From: Candidatus Brocadiaceae bacterium
Lineage (GTDB): Bacteria; Planctomycetota; Brocadiia; SM23-32
Assembly (NCBI GenBank): GCA_003551305.1
Contig: PUMJ01000286.1
Coordinates: 1 to 35,499, forward strand
Length of the DNA: 35,499 nucleotides
Reading direction: 5' to 3'
Shown here one piece after another: positions 16,129 through 24,029 of this stretch. Each line of letters starts with the position of its first letter. The first letter of the stretch is position 1. Below the pieces are notes generated by a model. It saw only the letters and a list, made by a program, of their open reading frames with translations. It had not been told where the DNA came from and did no database searches. The translations under genes were made by a program, and so were the position numbers.

Positions 16129-17506
16129 AAGGGGTCACCACCTTTCCATCAAAGCCTGCTTCCCTGATCGCCCGGAGCGTCGGTTCGCCAATGCACCAGA
16201 CCTCGGCCTGGAACGCCTGCGCCCCGTAAACCTGCAGGTAAGCCCGCACTCCCGAACCGCTCGTGAAGTAAATGACGTCATGCTGAGGCAGGGGGCGGCC
16301 CAGTTCCTCGTGCGGAGCCACGGTATGGAGCGCCAGGCGCTCAAGGCTCTCGGCGCGTCGCTCAAGACCCTCCTGCAGGCGTGGCCCGGCCTGCTGCCCC
16401 TGCACCACCACGAGGCGATCGCACCGGGCCGGCAGTTCGGCCAGCAGGCCGGCCGAACCGGCCTCTGCCGGCACGAGGTCGGGCGCGATCCCGCATCGGA
16501 GCGCGACCGCCGCCGTCCCTCGTCCTGCGGTAGCCACCCGGCATCCGGCGACGGCCCGTGCGTCCCGCCCGGCCGCTCGCAACGCCCGGAAGAAGCTCTC
16601 CGCCCCCGTGGGGCTCGTCAGCACAAGCCAGTCGGTCTCGGGCTCGCGGAGTTCTTCGATAGCGGCGACAACGGCGTGCGGCGACGTGCCGGTGGGCTGC
16701 ACCCGCAGGGCCGGCCAGTGCAGCAGCCGTCCCAGGCGCCGAAACCGCGTCGGGTCCAGGCCGGTGAACAAAACAATGGGGCCGTTGCGCAGCCCGCCAC
16801 GCGGCTCGGCGGCCTGCCCCACAACGAGCAGGGCGGGCGAGGATATGCCGTGCTGGCGCGCCAACCGGGGCATCTGCTGCAGCTCTCCCAGCACGCGCCG
16901 CTCCCACGGCATCTCCCCCCGCTCCACCAGCGCAGCCGGCGTCGTCGGCTCGTGGCCCTCTTCCATCAACCGTTCCACGAGCGAGCCCAGCACACTCACG
17001 CTCATAAACGCCACCAACGTATCGGCTCGCGGGAGGCTTCGGGTTTCGTCACCGCCCGCCAGGCGGCCCGTGAACGCGGCGAACGAACGCCCTTCGCCCC
17101 GCCACGTCAGCGGCAGGCCGGCCGTCGTCGGGACGGCCGTGGCAGCGGTCATCCCGGGGATGACCTCCCACGGGACGCCGGCTTCTTTTAGGAACTCGAC
17201 CTCCTCGGCCGACCGCCCGAACACGTGCGGGTCGCCGGTTTTCAGGCGGGCCACTGTGCGCCCGCTGCGGGCGTGCTCCGCCATGAAACGCAGTATCTTT
17301 TCATGGCTGGTGCGCGTCTCACCGGAGCGCAGCTTGCGGACCGTCCGCCCTGCGCCATCAAGACCCAGTTGGCACAGAAAGTCGCCGGGCAGCAGGTTGT
17401 CCCACACGATGACGTCGGCGGCCTGCAGGGCGCGCAGTGCGCGCAGACTGAGAAGGTCTGCCGCCCCCGGCCCCGCCCCCACCAAATACACCACGCCCCT
17501 CACCAC
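16064..17506 (-). CDS. cobA-hemD: Uroporphyrinogen-III C-methyltransferase / uroporphyrinogen-III synthase fusion (CobA-HemD)
   Basis: 480 residues from GTG 17506. Residues 1-240 are SAM-dependent SUMT: VYLVGAGPGAADLLSLRALRAL, ADVIVWDNLL, RLKTGDPHVFGRSAEEVEFL, GMTAATAVPTTAGLPLT and ALVERGEMPWERRV. Residues about 245-460 are a HemD-type synthase (VLFTGLDPTRFRRL..., WLVLTSPTGAESFFRAL, DVIYFTSGSGVRAYLQV, CIGEPTLRAIREAGF); HemD is poorly conserved, so its identity rests on position and the S/T-SxxG motifs. The protein would close hydroxymethylbilane to uroporphyrinogen III and methylate it to precorrin-2. The GTG overlaps the upstream fusion gene by 7 bp. CobA-HemD fusions are known in several phyla. 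Confidence 0.93.
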   Translation of the reverse strand: MVRGVVYLVGAGPGAADLLSLRALRALQAADVIVWDNLLPGDFLCQLGLDGAGRTVRKLRSGETRTSHEKILRFMAEHARSGRTVARLKTGDPHVFGRSAEEVEFLKEAGVPWEVIPGMTAATAVPTTAGLPLTWRGEGRSFAAFTGRLAGGDETRSLPRADTLVAFMSVSVLGSLVERLMEEGHEPTTPAALVERGEMPWERRVLGELQQMPRLARQHGISSPALLVVGQAAEPRGGLRNGPIVLFTGLDPTRFRRLGRLLHWPALRVQPTGTSPHAVVAAIEELREPETDWLVLTSPTGAESFFRALRAAGRDARAVAGCRVATAGRGTAAVALRCGIAPDLVPAEAGSAGLLAELPARCDRLVVVQGQQAGPRLQEGLERRAESLERLALHTVAPHEELGRPLPQHDVIYFTSGSGVRAYLQVYGAQAFQAEVWCIGEPTLRAIREAGFDGKVVTPYGQEGQDAPSQALGRPETAGP

Positions 17507-19641
17507 GGCATGGCCTCCCTGTCGCCCAGGTCGAGCGGCTCCAGCAGACGGCGCAACGTCCGGTTGTCCTCCCGCACCACCAGAGCCAGCGCGCCCTGAC
17601 CCGGCGTGGCCGGGAACTCCTCCAACGAGAAGACCTGGCTGATCCTGTCCTCCTCGCCCAAGCGCAACAGCCCGACGGCCGCCAGCACCAGCGCGTCGTA
17701 GTCGCCCCGCTCAAGCTGCCGCAGCCGGTCGGGCACGTTGCCGCGGATGTCGGCCGGCTCAAGGTCGGGCCGCAACCGCAGGATGCCCTCGCGGCGTCGG
17801 TCGCTGGAGGTGCCCACGCGCGCTGCGGGGGGTATTTCGTGCAGCGACGCACCGTCCCGGGTGAGGAGCGCCTCCCAGGGGGCCAGCGACGGTGTCAGCG
17901 CCGCGACCACCAGGCCCTTCCGCAACACGGCCGGCAGATCTTTGGCGCTGTGCAGCGCCACGTCAATGTCCCCGCGCAGGAGCGCCTCGTCCAGGTCCCG
18001 CGTGAAGAAATCGTCGTCTCTGACCTGCGGCAGCGGCGTCTGGCGGTCGCGGTCGCACGGGGTGTCCATAGTCACGTTGCGGACCTCGGCCCCGGGAACC
18101 AGCCGGGCCAGGTATCCGTTCACTTCCTCTATCTGTCGCAGCGAGAGCCGGCTTCCCCGCCCGCCCAGCCGGATGGGCGGCGGCACCGGCTGCGGATGGC
18201 GCCGGCTGAAAAGGCGTAAAGAGTGCGCCACGGCCAGGCGCTCCGCCTGCGCGCTGGCCGCCGCCTGCCGCCCGGTCAGGGGCGTCTGACCGATCTGTCG
18301 CAGGCCGTTGTAGCCGGCGGGCGAAACGCCGGACAGGTCCTCTCGATGAGCCTCCGCCAGGTCCACCACTACAGTCGAGCCGTTGCGCAGTTCCGAGCAC
18401 AGCCTCTCAAGGGGCGCAGCGGCCAGCTCTGCAGTCAGGATCACAGCATGGGCGCGCTCCGACTGGTCCGAGAACTGCTGCGGGCTCACAACGGGCAATC
18501 CAAGCTGATCGCACCAGGGAACGCCGGCCCCACCCGCCCGACGCGAGACGGGCACCACCCGGGCCCCCTCTTCCATCAACCGCCTGGCTATCTGTTCGCC
18601 CAGTCGGCCGCAGCCGACCACGGCCACGCGTCGTTGCTGCAGGCCTCCGAGGGTGCCGGTCAGGCGCCGGGCGACCAGGGCGACCCATGAGCCGGCCGGC
18701 ACCAGGCCCGACTCTTTCCTGATCGTCTTCTGGGCACGCACGGCCGCCTCGAACGTCTCCCGCACATCGTCCCCGGCCGGAGCGCTTTCCGGTATCGCCG
18801 AGCGAATCTGCCCGACAACCTCCGTCTCGCCCAGCAGCGGGGAGTCAAGACCCGAGGCCACCCGCAGCAGATGGTGAAGGGCAGCGGCGCCGGTGCGGAA
18901 GTAAACGGCGTCCCGGTGCGCTTCCAGCATCACACCGGTCCGGGTGTGGATCGCGGCGCGCAGGTCCCGGCCCATTCCGCGGGGGTGAGAGGAGACGAAG
19001 TATGCTTCCCATCGACGGCAGGTCGCCAGCGTCGCGAACCCCGCCGCCCCGTCCGGCTCATCGCCGGGGCCGAACCGCTCGAGGCTACGGAACACTTCGT
19101 ACGGGACGTCCTGCCGGGCCACACCCAGCACAGCGGTCTGCCGGGGAGGCTCTTTCCACCGGTCCAGGGCCGCCGCGATGGCGTCCCGGGTGCGGCGGGA
19201 TCTCCCGCAGTCCCGGCCGTCCGAATGCACGGCCACGGTCACGCCGTCCGCCCTGTGCACAGCGGGGAAGATCACGCGCGAGAAGCGCCCCGGCGAAACC
19301 ACGCACGCCAGCCCGCCGTGGCCATGCACGTCCTCGGCGATGCGCAGGTTCAAAGACGGGTCGTCGGTGGCGGCGATAACGAAGGTGTAGTCCGCCGCAT
19401 CTTCGGCCGGCCAGGCGTCCTGGCGCCAAGTCACCTGCCCGGACTCGATGGCCGACATCAGGCGGTCGTTGACCTCGGGGGCCAGCAGGGTCACCAGGGC
19501 TCCCGCCTCGGCCAGGGTCACCGCTTTGCGGGCGCCGACACGACCCCCGCCGACGACCAGGCACTTCAGCCCCTCGACATCAATAGCCAGCGGCAGGTAG
19601 CGCGCCGCACCGGCCTTCTTGCTCTCCTGTGTGTCTTGCAT
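17500..19641 (-). CDS. Three-domain fusion: precorrin-2 dehydrogenase (CysG_N) - glutamyl-tRNA reductase (HemA) - hydroxymethylbilane synthase (HemC, C-terminal domain missing)
   Basis: 713 residues. Residues 12-165 are CysG N-terminal/Met8p-like: LKCLVVGGGRVGARKA (NAD site), VIAATDDPSLN, GRFSRVIFPAV; this oxidises precorrin-2 and may insert iron. Residues 168-475 are glutamyl-tRNA reductase: catalytic C208 in ATCRRWEAYF (usually TCNR), HHLLRVASGLDSPLLGETEVVGQI, NADPH site VAVVGCGRLGEQIARRL. Residues 490-713 are HemC: LGGRGSRLSLRQIEEV, catalytic aspartate D568 in VALHSAKDLP, VGTSSDRRRE, IRGNVPDRL, ATPGQGALALVVREDN. It stops about 20 residues after that motif, so domain 3 with the GGCxxP cysteine that carries the dipyrromethane cofactor is absent. 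The end is not an obvious frameshift: the stop overlaps the cobA-hemD GTG. ATG 19641 has GGAAG upstream. Confidence 0.92.
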   Translation of the reverse strand: MQDTQESKKAGAARYLPLAIDVEGLKCLVVGGGRVGARKAVTLAEAGALVTLLAPEVNDRLMSAIESGQVTWRQDAWPAEDAADYTFVIAATDDPSLNLRIAEDVHGHGGLACVVSPGRFSRVIFPAVHRADGVTVAVHSDGRDCGRSRRTRDAIAAALDRWKEPPRQTAVLGVARQDVPYEVFRSLERFGPGDEPDGAAGFATLATCRRWEAYFVSSHPRGMGRDLRAAIHTRTGVMLEAHRDAVYFRTGAAALHHLLRVASGLDSPLLGETEVVGQIRSAIPESAPAGDDVRETFEAAVRAQKTIRKESGLVPAGSWVALVARRLTGTLGGLQQRRVAVVGCGRLGEQIARRLMEEGARVVPVSRRAGGAGVPWCDQLGLPVVSPQQFSDQSERAHAVILTAELAAAPLERLCSELRNGSTVVVDLAEAHREDLSGVSPAGYNGLRQIGQTPLTGRQAAASAQAERLAVAHSLRLFSRRHPQPVPPPIRLGGRGSRLSLRQIEEVNGYLARLVPGAEVRNVTMDTPCDRDRQTPLPQVRDDDFFTRDLDEALLRGDIDVALHSAKDLPAVLRKGLVVAALTPSLAPWEALLTRDGASLHEIPPAARVGTSSDRRREGILRLRPDLEPADIRGNVPDRLRQLERGDYDALVLAAVGLLRLGEEDRISQVFSLEEFPATPGQGALALVVREDNRTLRRLLEPLDLGDREAMPW

Positions 19642-19674
19642 CTGACTTCCGAGACGGCCGAAAGGTGAGAGAAC

Positions 19675-19697
19675 GGCCCGCGCCGGAGGGGCGGGCC
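19675..19697 (-). terminator. GC hairpin between cysH and the tetrapyrrole fusion gene
   Basis: Inverted repeat GGCCCGC / GCGGGCC (19675-19681 and 19691-19697) with a 9-nt loop, in the 70-bp gap. There is no run of Ts after it on the minus strand, so it may be an attenuator or a processing site rather than a full terminator. Confidence 0.35.
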
Positions 19698-19711
19698 CAT
19701 CTCCAACAAAG

Positions 19712-20431
19712 TCATTCCTTGTGCTCGGGTCTGAGCGGGCGGGTATGAATGCCGCACTCGCCGCCGCACTTGCTGGTTCCTATCCAGCGGCCGGCCCGCT
19801 CGTTGCCTCCCCTGACAACGCTGGAGCACGGGGCGCAACCGAGCGAACGGTAGCCCTGCTCGTAGAGGGGGTTAACCGGCACGCCGCGGACGGCCAGATA
19901 TTGCCAGATCTCCCGCTCCTTCCAGATGAGGATGGGGTTGAGCTTTGTCAGGCCGGCGTCGCGGTGCTCGACCTCACGGAAGTCAGTGCGCGTGTATCCT
20001 TCCGTGCAGCGAAGGCCGGTGATCCAGCCGGAGACGTCCATCTCCTCGATGGCGCGGCGCGTGGCCTCCACCTTCAGTATATCGCAGCAGCGGTCCGGGT
20101 CCAACTCGTAGAGGTTGTCGGGCAGCTTGAGATCATTGCTGAAGATGCGCAGTTCGGGGTGTTTTTCTATCGTCTGGCGCATGAACCTGTTGGTTTCCTC
20201 GGGCCAGAAGCGCGTTGAAACGACGAAACCACGGATCTCGGGGCTAACCCTCTTGGCCAGGTCCCAGACCACACAGGAATCCTTGCCCAGACTGTTGGCG
20301 ACCACCAGCCCCTCGCCGTGCAGGCGCCATGCCTGTTCGATCAACTCGAGCGACCGCTCGACTTTCTCGGCGAAGTTCAAGTTATCCACGAGCCACTCGA
20401 TGTCCTGCTGTTTGGCCGTCTCCACCGTCAT
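19712..20431 (-). CDS. cysH: Phosphoadenylyl/adenylyl-sulfate reductase (APS-type, 4Fe-4S)
   Basis: 239 residues. It reduces activated sulfate (APS or PAPS) to sulfite. The PP-loop-like nucleotide site is NSLGKDSCVV, and the family segments WITGLRCTEGYTR, KLNPILIWKEREIWQYL and NPLYEQGYRSLGCAPCS are present. The cysteine pairs C115-C116 and C199/C202 are the 4Fe-4S ligands of the APS-using branch, and the catalytic cysteine is C226 in the C-terminal ECGIH motif, so reduction of APS is more likely than PAPS. The usual DTG segment is replaced by VSTRFWPEE. AAAGGGA precedes the ATG. It is followed by the siroheme/tetrapyrrole genes and preceded by an Rrf2 regulator, with an operator-like inverted repeat upstream. 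No sulfite reductase gene is in view. Confidence 0.92.
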   Translation of the reverse strand: MTVETAKQQDIEWLVDNLNFAEKVERSLELIEQAWRLHGEGLVVANSLGKDSCVVWDLAKRVSPEIRGFVVSTRFWPEETNRFMRQTIEKHPELRIFSNDLKLPDNLYELDPDRCCDILKVEATRRAIEEMDVSGWITGLRCTEGYTRTDFREVEHRDAGLTKLNPILIWKEREIWQYLAVRGVPVNPLYEQGYRSLGCAPCSSVVRGGNERAGRWIGTSKCGGECGIHTRPLRPEHKE

Positions 20432-20472
20432 TGCAAGTCCCTTTCAGCGCGAACGCTTGCGAAGTGTTTATT

Positions 20473-20495
20473 ATCTCAACCGGATTAGTCGAGAT
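20473..20495 (-). promoter_or_regulatory. Rrf2-type operator candidate upstream of cysH
   Basis: Near-perfect inverted repeat: ATCTCAAC (20473-20480), 7-nt centre CGGATTA, GTCGAGAT (20488-20495), one G-T wobble. A possible -10 (GATAAT, minus strand 20474-20469) overlaps its distal edge. The core CGGATTAGT recurs in front of the rrf2 gene. Confidence 0.6.
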
Positions 20496-20526
20496 ATAGG
20501 GCAAAAAAAGGTGGGGCTCCTCCCTG

Positions 20527-20973
20527 CTAAATCCTGTACATCGGCACGAATTCGCTCCTCCGCCGGCTCTCCTCTTCCACCAGGTCCTGCAGCGTCTTGC
20601 CGTCAAGGACCTCAGAGAGAGCCTCGCGTGCCTCCCGCCACAGGGGCAGGAACACGCAACTGGGCCCCAGGGGACAGTCGGCCTCCGCACCCGGCACCGC
20701 GCACCCCACCGGGGCCAGCGGCCCTTCCAGGAAGCGGATAACCTCCCCGACGGTCAACTCGCCGGGCGAGCGCACCAGGAAATAGCCGCCGCCTTTGCCG
20801 CGCCGGGACTCCACGAAACCGCCCCGCTTCAACTCGTGAAGGATAACCTCCAGGAAGCGTGCGGGTATAGCCTGTGCCTCCGCCACGTCGGCTATCTTCT
20901 GCGGGCCGTCGCCCTTGTGGCGGGCCAGCTCGAACAACGCCCGCAGGGCGTACTGTGTCTTCTGCGACAGCAA
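20527..20973 (-). CDS. Rrf2-family transcriptional regulator with IscR-like cysteines
   Basis: 148 residues from TTG 20973 (LSQKTQYALRALFEL is the standard Rrf2 start). The winged helix covers about residues 1-80: YALRALFELARH, IPARFLEVILHELKRGGFVESRRGKGGGYFL, then LTVGEVIRFLEGP. Three cysteines, C91, C100 and C106, are spaced like the cluster ligands of IscR (92, 98, 104), so an iron-sulfur cofactor sensing redox, iron or sulfur supply is likely. Rrf2 members regulating cysteine synthesis (CymR) or Fe-S assembly (IscR) are the closest functional models. Lying directly upstream of cysH, with a shared sequence core in both promoters, it probably regulates sulfate assimilation and represses itself. 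The ligand is not known. Confidence 0.92.
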   Translation of the reverse strand: MLSQKTQYALRALFELARHKGDGPQKIADVAEAQAIPARFLEVILHELKRGGFVESRRGKGGGYFLVRSPGELTVGEVIRFLEGPLAPVGCAVPGAEADCPLGPSCVFLPLWREAREALSEVLDGKTLQDLVEEESRRRSEFVPMYRI

Positions 20974-20988
20974 AAGGCCACCCCTTTC

Positions 20989-21035
20989 CTCACTAATCCG
21001 ATAGGGATTTTATCATGCCCCGAAACCCCTGTCAA
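20989..21035 (-). promoter_or_regulatory. rrf2 promoter with overlapping operator-like site
   Basis: Minus strand TTGACA (21035-21030), 17-bp spacer, TAAAAT (21012-21007): near-consensus. The next bases (21008-20989) read ATCCCTATCGGATTAGTGAG and share CGGATTAGT with the cysH site, placing a bound regulator over the transcription start, which suits autorepression. Confidence 0.68.
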
Positions 21036-21123
21036 GAAAAAAGCCAGATTTCCCAGGTGCTGCACGCCGCGCCCCCACGCAGCACGCACTGCCCGCCGGC
21101 CGGCGCTGCTCCGTCTTCAGGCG

Positions 21124-21152
21124 TTGACCGCTGTCACCGGCCCTTGTAGGAT
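21124..21152 (+). promoter_or_regulatory. Candidate promoter of the glycyl-radical enzyme gene
   Basis: TTGACC (21124-21129), 17-bp spacer, TAGGAT (21147-21152). Transcription would start near 21159, about 27 nt before the ATG. The region is shared back to back with the rrf2 promoter. Confidence 0.5.
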
Positions 21153-21185
21153 ACAGGTCGGATAGCCATTACTCTGCCCGGATGG

Positions 21186-23483
21186 ATGCCAATGGACGGC
21201 CCCTTTCGCAGTGAACCCGTGCCAACAGTCGGCCTTCAGAGTCGCGCGGCGACCTCGGAGCGCGCTCTCGACCGCGAGCTCGCCTTCACCGAGACCTACA
21301 TCGCCAACCGCCAGGAGCACATCGCCATCCGCGAGGCACGCTGCCTCGAACAAGGACGCCTGCTGTATCCCATCCGCGAAGGCGACCTGTTCGCCGGGCG
21401 CCACATGAAGGCCGCGCTCGACCCCGACGGCCTGCTGGTCGGCTTCGGGCTCGAACACGACGATTCCGGGCGCATCTACTATTGCGATTTCGACCGCCTG
21501 CGACAGGCTGTCGGGGGGCTGGACGACCCCCGCTACCGCCGCCGCTGCGAGGAGATGCTCGCCTTCTGGGAGCGGGAGGACACCCAGACGCGTTACCTGG
21601 AGGCCCTGCCGGAGGACGTGCGGCGCGCCACGCGCAACAGCATCGCCAACAAGGGAATCCGCCTGGCCGGCGTCCTGCTGGACTACGACAGGCTGATGCG
21701 CCTCGGCTTGCCCGGCCTGCGCCGGGAAGTCAGAAGGCACCACACCGCCGCCGTGGCCGGGGACGGACGCGCCCCGCGGTTCTACGAAGGCATGCTCATG
21801 GCCCTGGACCTGCTGGAGCGCACGTGCCGCCTCTACGCAGAGGAGGCTCGCCGGATGGCCCGGGAGACCGACCGGCCCGACTGGCGGCCCGAAGCGGAAC
21901 AGATGGCGTCCGACCTGGAGCACCTCACCCGCCAGGCGCCGTGCACCATGCGCCAGGGGCTCCAGCTCGCCTGGCTCTACTCCGTCATGGCCGGCGTCAC
22001 GAACTTCGGCCGCATGGACGTCTACCTGGGTGACCTTTGCGTCAGCGACATCGAGGCCGGCCGCCTCACCGAGGAGCGCGCCGTTGAGTTGCTGGTCGCA
22101 TTCTGGCGCCTGGTGGCCGACGCGAGGTTCCACTTCAACGCCCGCATCATCGTCGGCGGACGCGCCCGGCGTAACGAGGCAAACGCAGACCGTTTCGCCC
22201 TGCTCGCCATGGAAGCCAGCCGCCGCAGTCACACCACCGAACCGCAGCTCAGCCTCCGCTTCTACGAAGGGCAGAACCCCGTCCTGATGGACAGGGCCCT
22301 GCAGGTCATCGGCGATGGCTGCGTCTACCCCATCCTTTACAACGACGAAGTGAACGTTCCGGCTGTCGAGAACGCCTTCGGCGTCAGCGCGGACGAAGCC
22401 GCCCACTACCTGCCCTACGGGTGCGGGGAGTACGCACTGGACCACCGCAGCTTCGGCTCCCCCAACACGGCCCTTTACTTGCTGAAGGCCGTCCAGGTGG
22501 CCATGCACAACGGCGTTGACCCCGACACCGGCGAACTGACGGGCCTGCGGACCGGGGAGTTCGCATCGTTCGAGACCTTCGAGGAGTTCTGGGCAGCCTA
22601 CGCGCGCCAGGTCGAGTATCACGTTCAGCAGGTGGCCAGGGCGCACGCCGTCGAGTACGAAATCGAGCGGAGCACCGCTTCGTTCCTCTACGCAAGCATG
22701 CTCTTCGACGACTGCCTGGAGCGAGGCCGGTCGCTGGTGGACGGCGGGGCACGCTACCGTGGCGCCGTCATCGAATCCATGGGGCTTGTGAACGCGGGCG
22801 ACTGCCTGGCGGCTATCAAGAAGCTCGTCTACGATGAGAAGCGCTTCACGCCCGAGCAACTGCTCCGGATGCTCGAAGCCGACTGGGAAGGCTACGAACG
22901 GGAGCGCTGGCTGTTCGTCAACGCTCCGAAGTACGGCAACGACGACCCGGAAGCCGACCGGCTGGTCTGCCGCGTCTCCGAACAGGCCTGCCGCAGTTGC
23001 ATGGAACAGGCCGCCGAGGTGGACATGGACTACGTCCTGCTGGTCTGCATCAACAACTGGGCGCACATGAAGTTCGGGGAACAGACCGGCGCCACTCCTG
23101 ACGGCCGCCGCGCGGGCACCCCTATCGCCAACGGCAACGGGCCGACGGCGGGCAACGACCACAACGGCGTGACCGCGTTCCTCAACAGCATCGCCAAGCC
23201 CGACCCCTCCATCCACGCCGGCTACGTGCATAACATGAAGTTCAGCAAGCGGCTCTTCCGCGAGAACCGGCCGAAGCTGGACGCGCTGCTGCGGGGCTAC
23301 TTCGCCAACGGTGGCACGCAGGCCATGATCACCGTGGTGGGCCGCGACGACCTGGAGGCCGCCATGCGCGAGCCGGAGAGCTACGCGAACCTGATGGTGC
23401 GCGTCGGTGGCTTCTGTGCGCGCTTCGTGGAGCTGGAGCCGGACCTCCAGCGCGACATCATCAACCGCACCTGCCACGAATGA
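21186..23483 (+). CDS. Glycyl-radical enzyme of the pyruvate formate-lyase superfamily, substrate unknown
   Basis: 765 residues, slightly short for the family (usually about 780-850). The radical site near the C-terminus reads VRVGGFCARFVELEPDLQRDIINRT; G742 aligns with the radical glycine of RVxGY. The active-site thiyl cysteine is C413 in PYGCGEYAL, with E415 as the likely general base (GCxE). Both catalytic elements are thus intact, while GCVE of choline lyase and diol dehydratases is GCGE here. Other PFL-like segments are HTTEPQLSLRF, NAGDCLAAIKKLVYDEKRFTP and GATPDGRRAGTPIANGNGPTAG. The enzyme must be activated by a radical-SAM activase, which is usually adjacent but is not seen in this window. 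No strong ribosome-binding site is visible; ATG 21192 is an alternative start. Confidence 0.9.
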   Translation: MPMDGPFRSEPVPTVGLQSRAATSERALDRELAFTETYIANRQEHIAIREARCLEQGRLLYPIREGDLFAGRHMKAALDPDGLLVGFGLEHDDSGRIYYCDFDRLRQAVGGLDDPRYRRRCEEMLAFWEREDTQTRYLEALPEDVRRATRNSIANKGIRLAGVLLDYDRLMRLGLPGLRREVRRHHTAAVAGDGRAPRFYEGMLMALDLLERTCRLYAEEARRMARETDRPDWRPEAEQMASDLEHLTRQAPCTMRQGLQLAWLYSVMAGVTNFGRMDVYLGDLCVSDIEAGRLTEERAVELLVAFWRLVADARFHFNARIIVGGRARRNEANADRFALLAMEASRRSHTTEPQLSLRFYEGQNPVLMDRALQVIGDGCVYPILYNDEVNVPAVENAFGVSADEAAHYLPYGCGEYALDHRSFGSPNTALYLLKAVQVAMHNGVDPDTGELTGLRTGEFASFETFEEFWAAYARQVEYHVQQVARAHAVEYEIERSTASFLYASMLFDDCLERGRSLVDGGARYRGAVIESMGLVNAGDCLAAIKKLVYDEKRFTPEQLLRMLEADWEGYERERWLFVNAPKYGNDDPEADRLVCRVSEQACRSCMEQAAEVDMDYVLLVCINNWAHMKFGEQTGATPDGRRAGTPIANGNGPTAGNDHNGVTAFLNSIAKPDPSIHAGYVHNMKFSKRLFRENRPKLDALLRGYFANGGTQAMITVVGRDDLEAAMREPESYANLMVRVGGFCARFVELEPDLQRDIINRTCHE

Positions 23484-24029
23484 CCACCACGGCCCGCGAG
23501 ATAGCCGATGCTGTGTGGATCCCGCCGGGGCGGAGTCTGACCCCCTCGGGCGCTCCGCCCCCCGGGTGCTGGTAGACGCACGGGACGTGCTGGAACGGCA
23601 CCCCGATGCCGGCGACACATGGGAGTTCCTGCGTATCCTGGGGGACCCGGCGGCACTGGATGTGGCCATCGCGTGCTGGTGGCCCGGCGAGACCCGGATC
23701 ACCGAGTGTGCCTCCCTGCTGGCACGATTGGCGGGCTCATTCGAGGATCTGCCGAAGCATCTCCGGCAGGAGGCTTTACTCGCAGAGCGAGACATTTTGA
23801 CACGAGGTCCTCACGGCGAGCCTCAGTAGCGGGACGACGGGTTCGACGGTCCGCCCGTCAGACTGAAGGCCCGTTGACTGGAATTCGATAGGGTCTTCAC
23901 CGACGAGTTTGAGCAGGTTTTCTTCGGTGCCGCACAGGAAGAAGAGAACGGTTCGGAGGTGATCGTGCCCTCCAGAATCGTCGTGTGCAAAGCATGCGGC
24001 GCCCGCGACCGCCTTCAAGGAGAAACAAG
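23484..24029. other. Spacer with possible gene remnants
   Basis: 546 bp between two plus-strand genes. Besides the weak open frame listed separately, the plus frame 23878-24066 reads plausibly (FDRVFTDEFEQVFFGAAQ, then CKACGARDRL, a half zinc-ribbon) but has no start codon, as if a 5' end were lost. The last part is noticeably less GC-rich than the flanking genes. I cannot assign a family to any of it. Confidence 0.4.
23566..23829 (+). CDS. Possible small hypothetical protein
   Basis: 87 residues if started at GTG 23566. The translation VLVDARDVLERHPDAGDTWEFLRILGD and later LARLAGSFEDLPKHLRQEALLAER has a normal amphipathic helical character and a protein-like residue mix, unlike the surrounding shadow frames. 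No ribosome-binding site, family motif or conserved partner is evident. It may be a remnant rather than an expressed gene. Confidence 0.25.
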   Translation: MLVDARDVLERHPDAGDTWEFLRILGDPAALDVAIACWWPGETRITECASLLARLAGSFEDLPKHLRQEALLAERDILTRGPHGEPQ

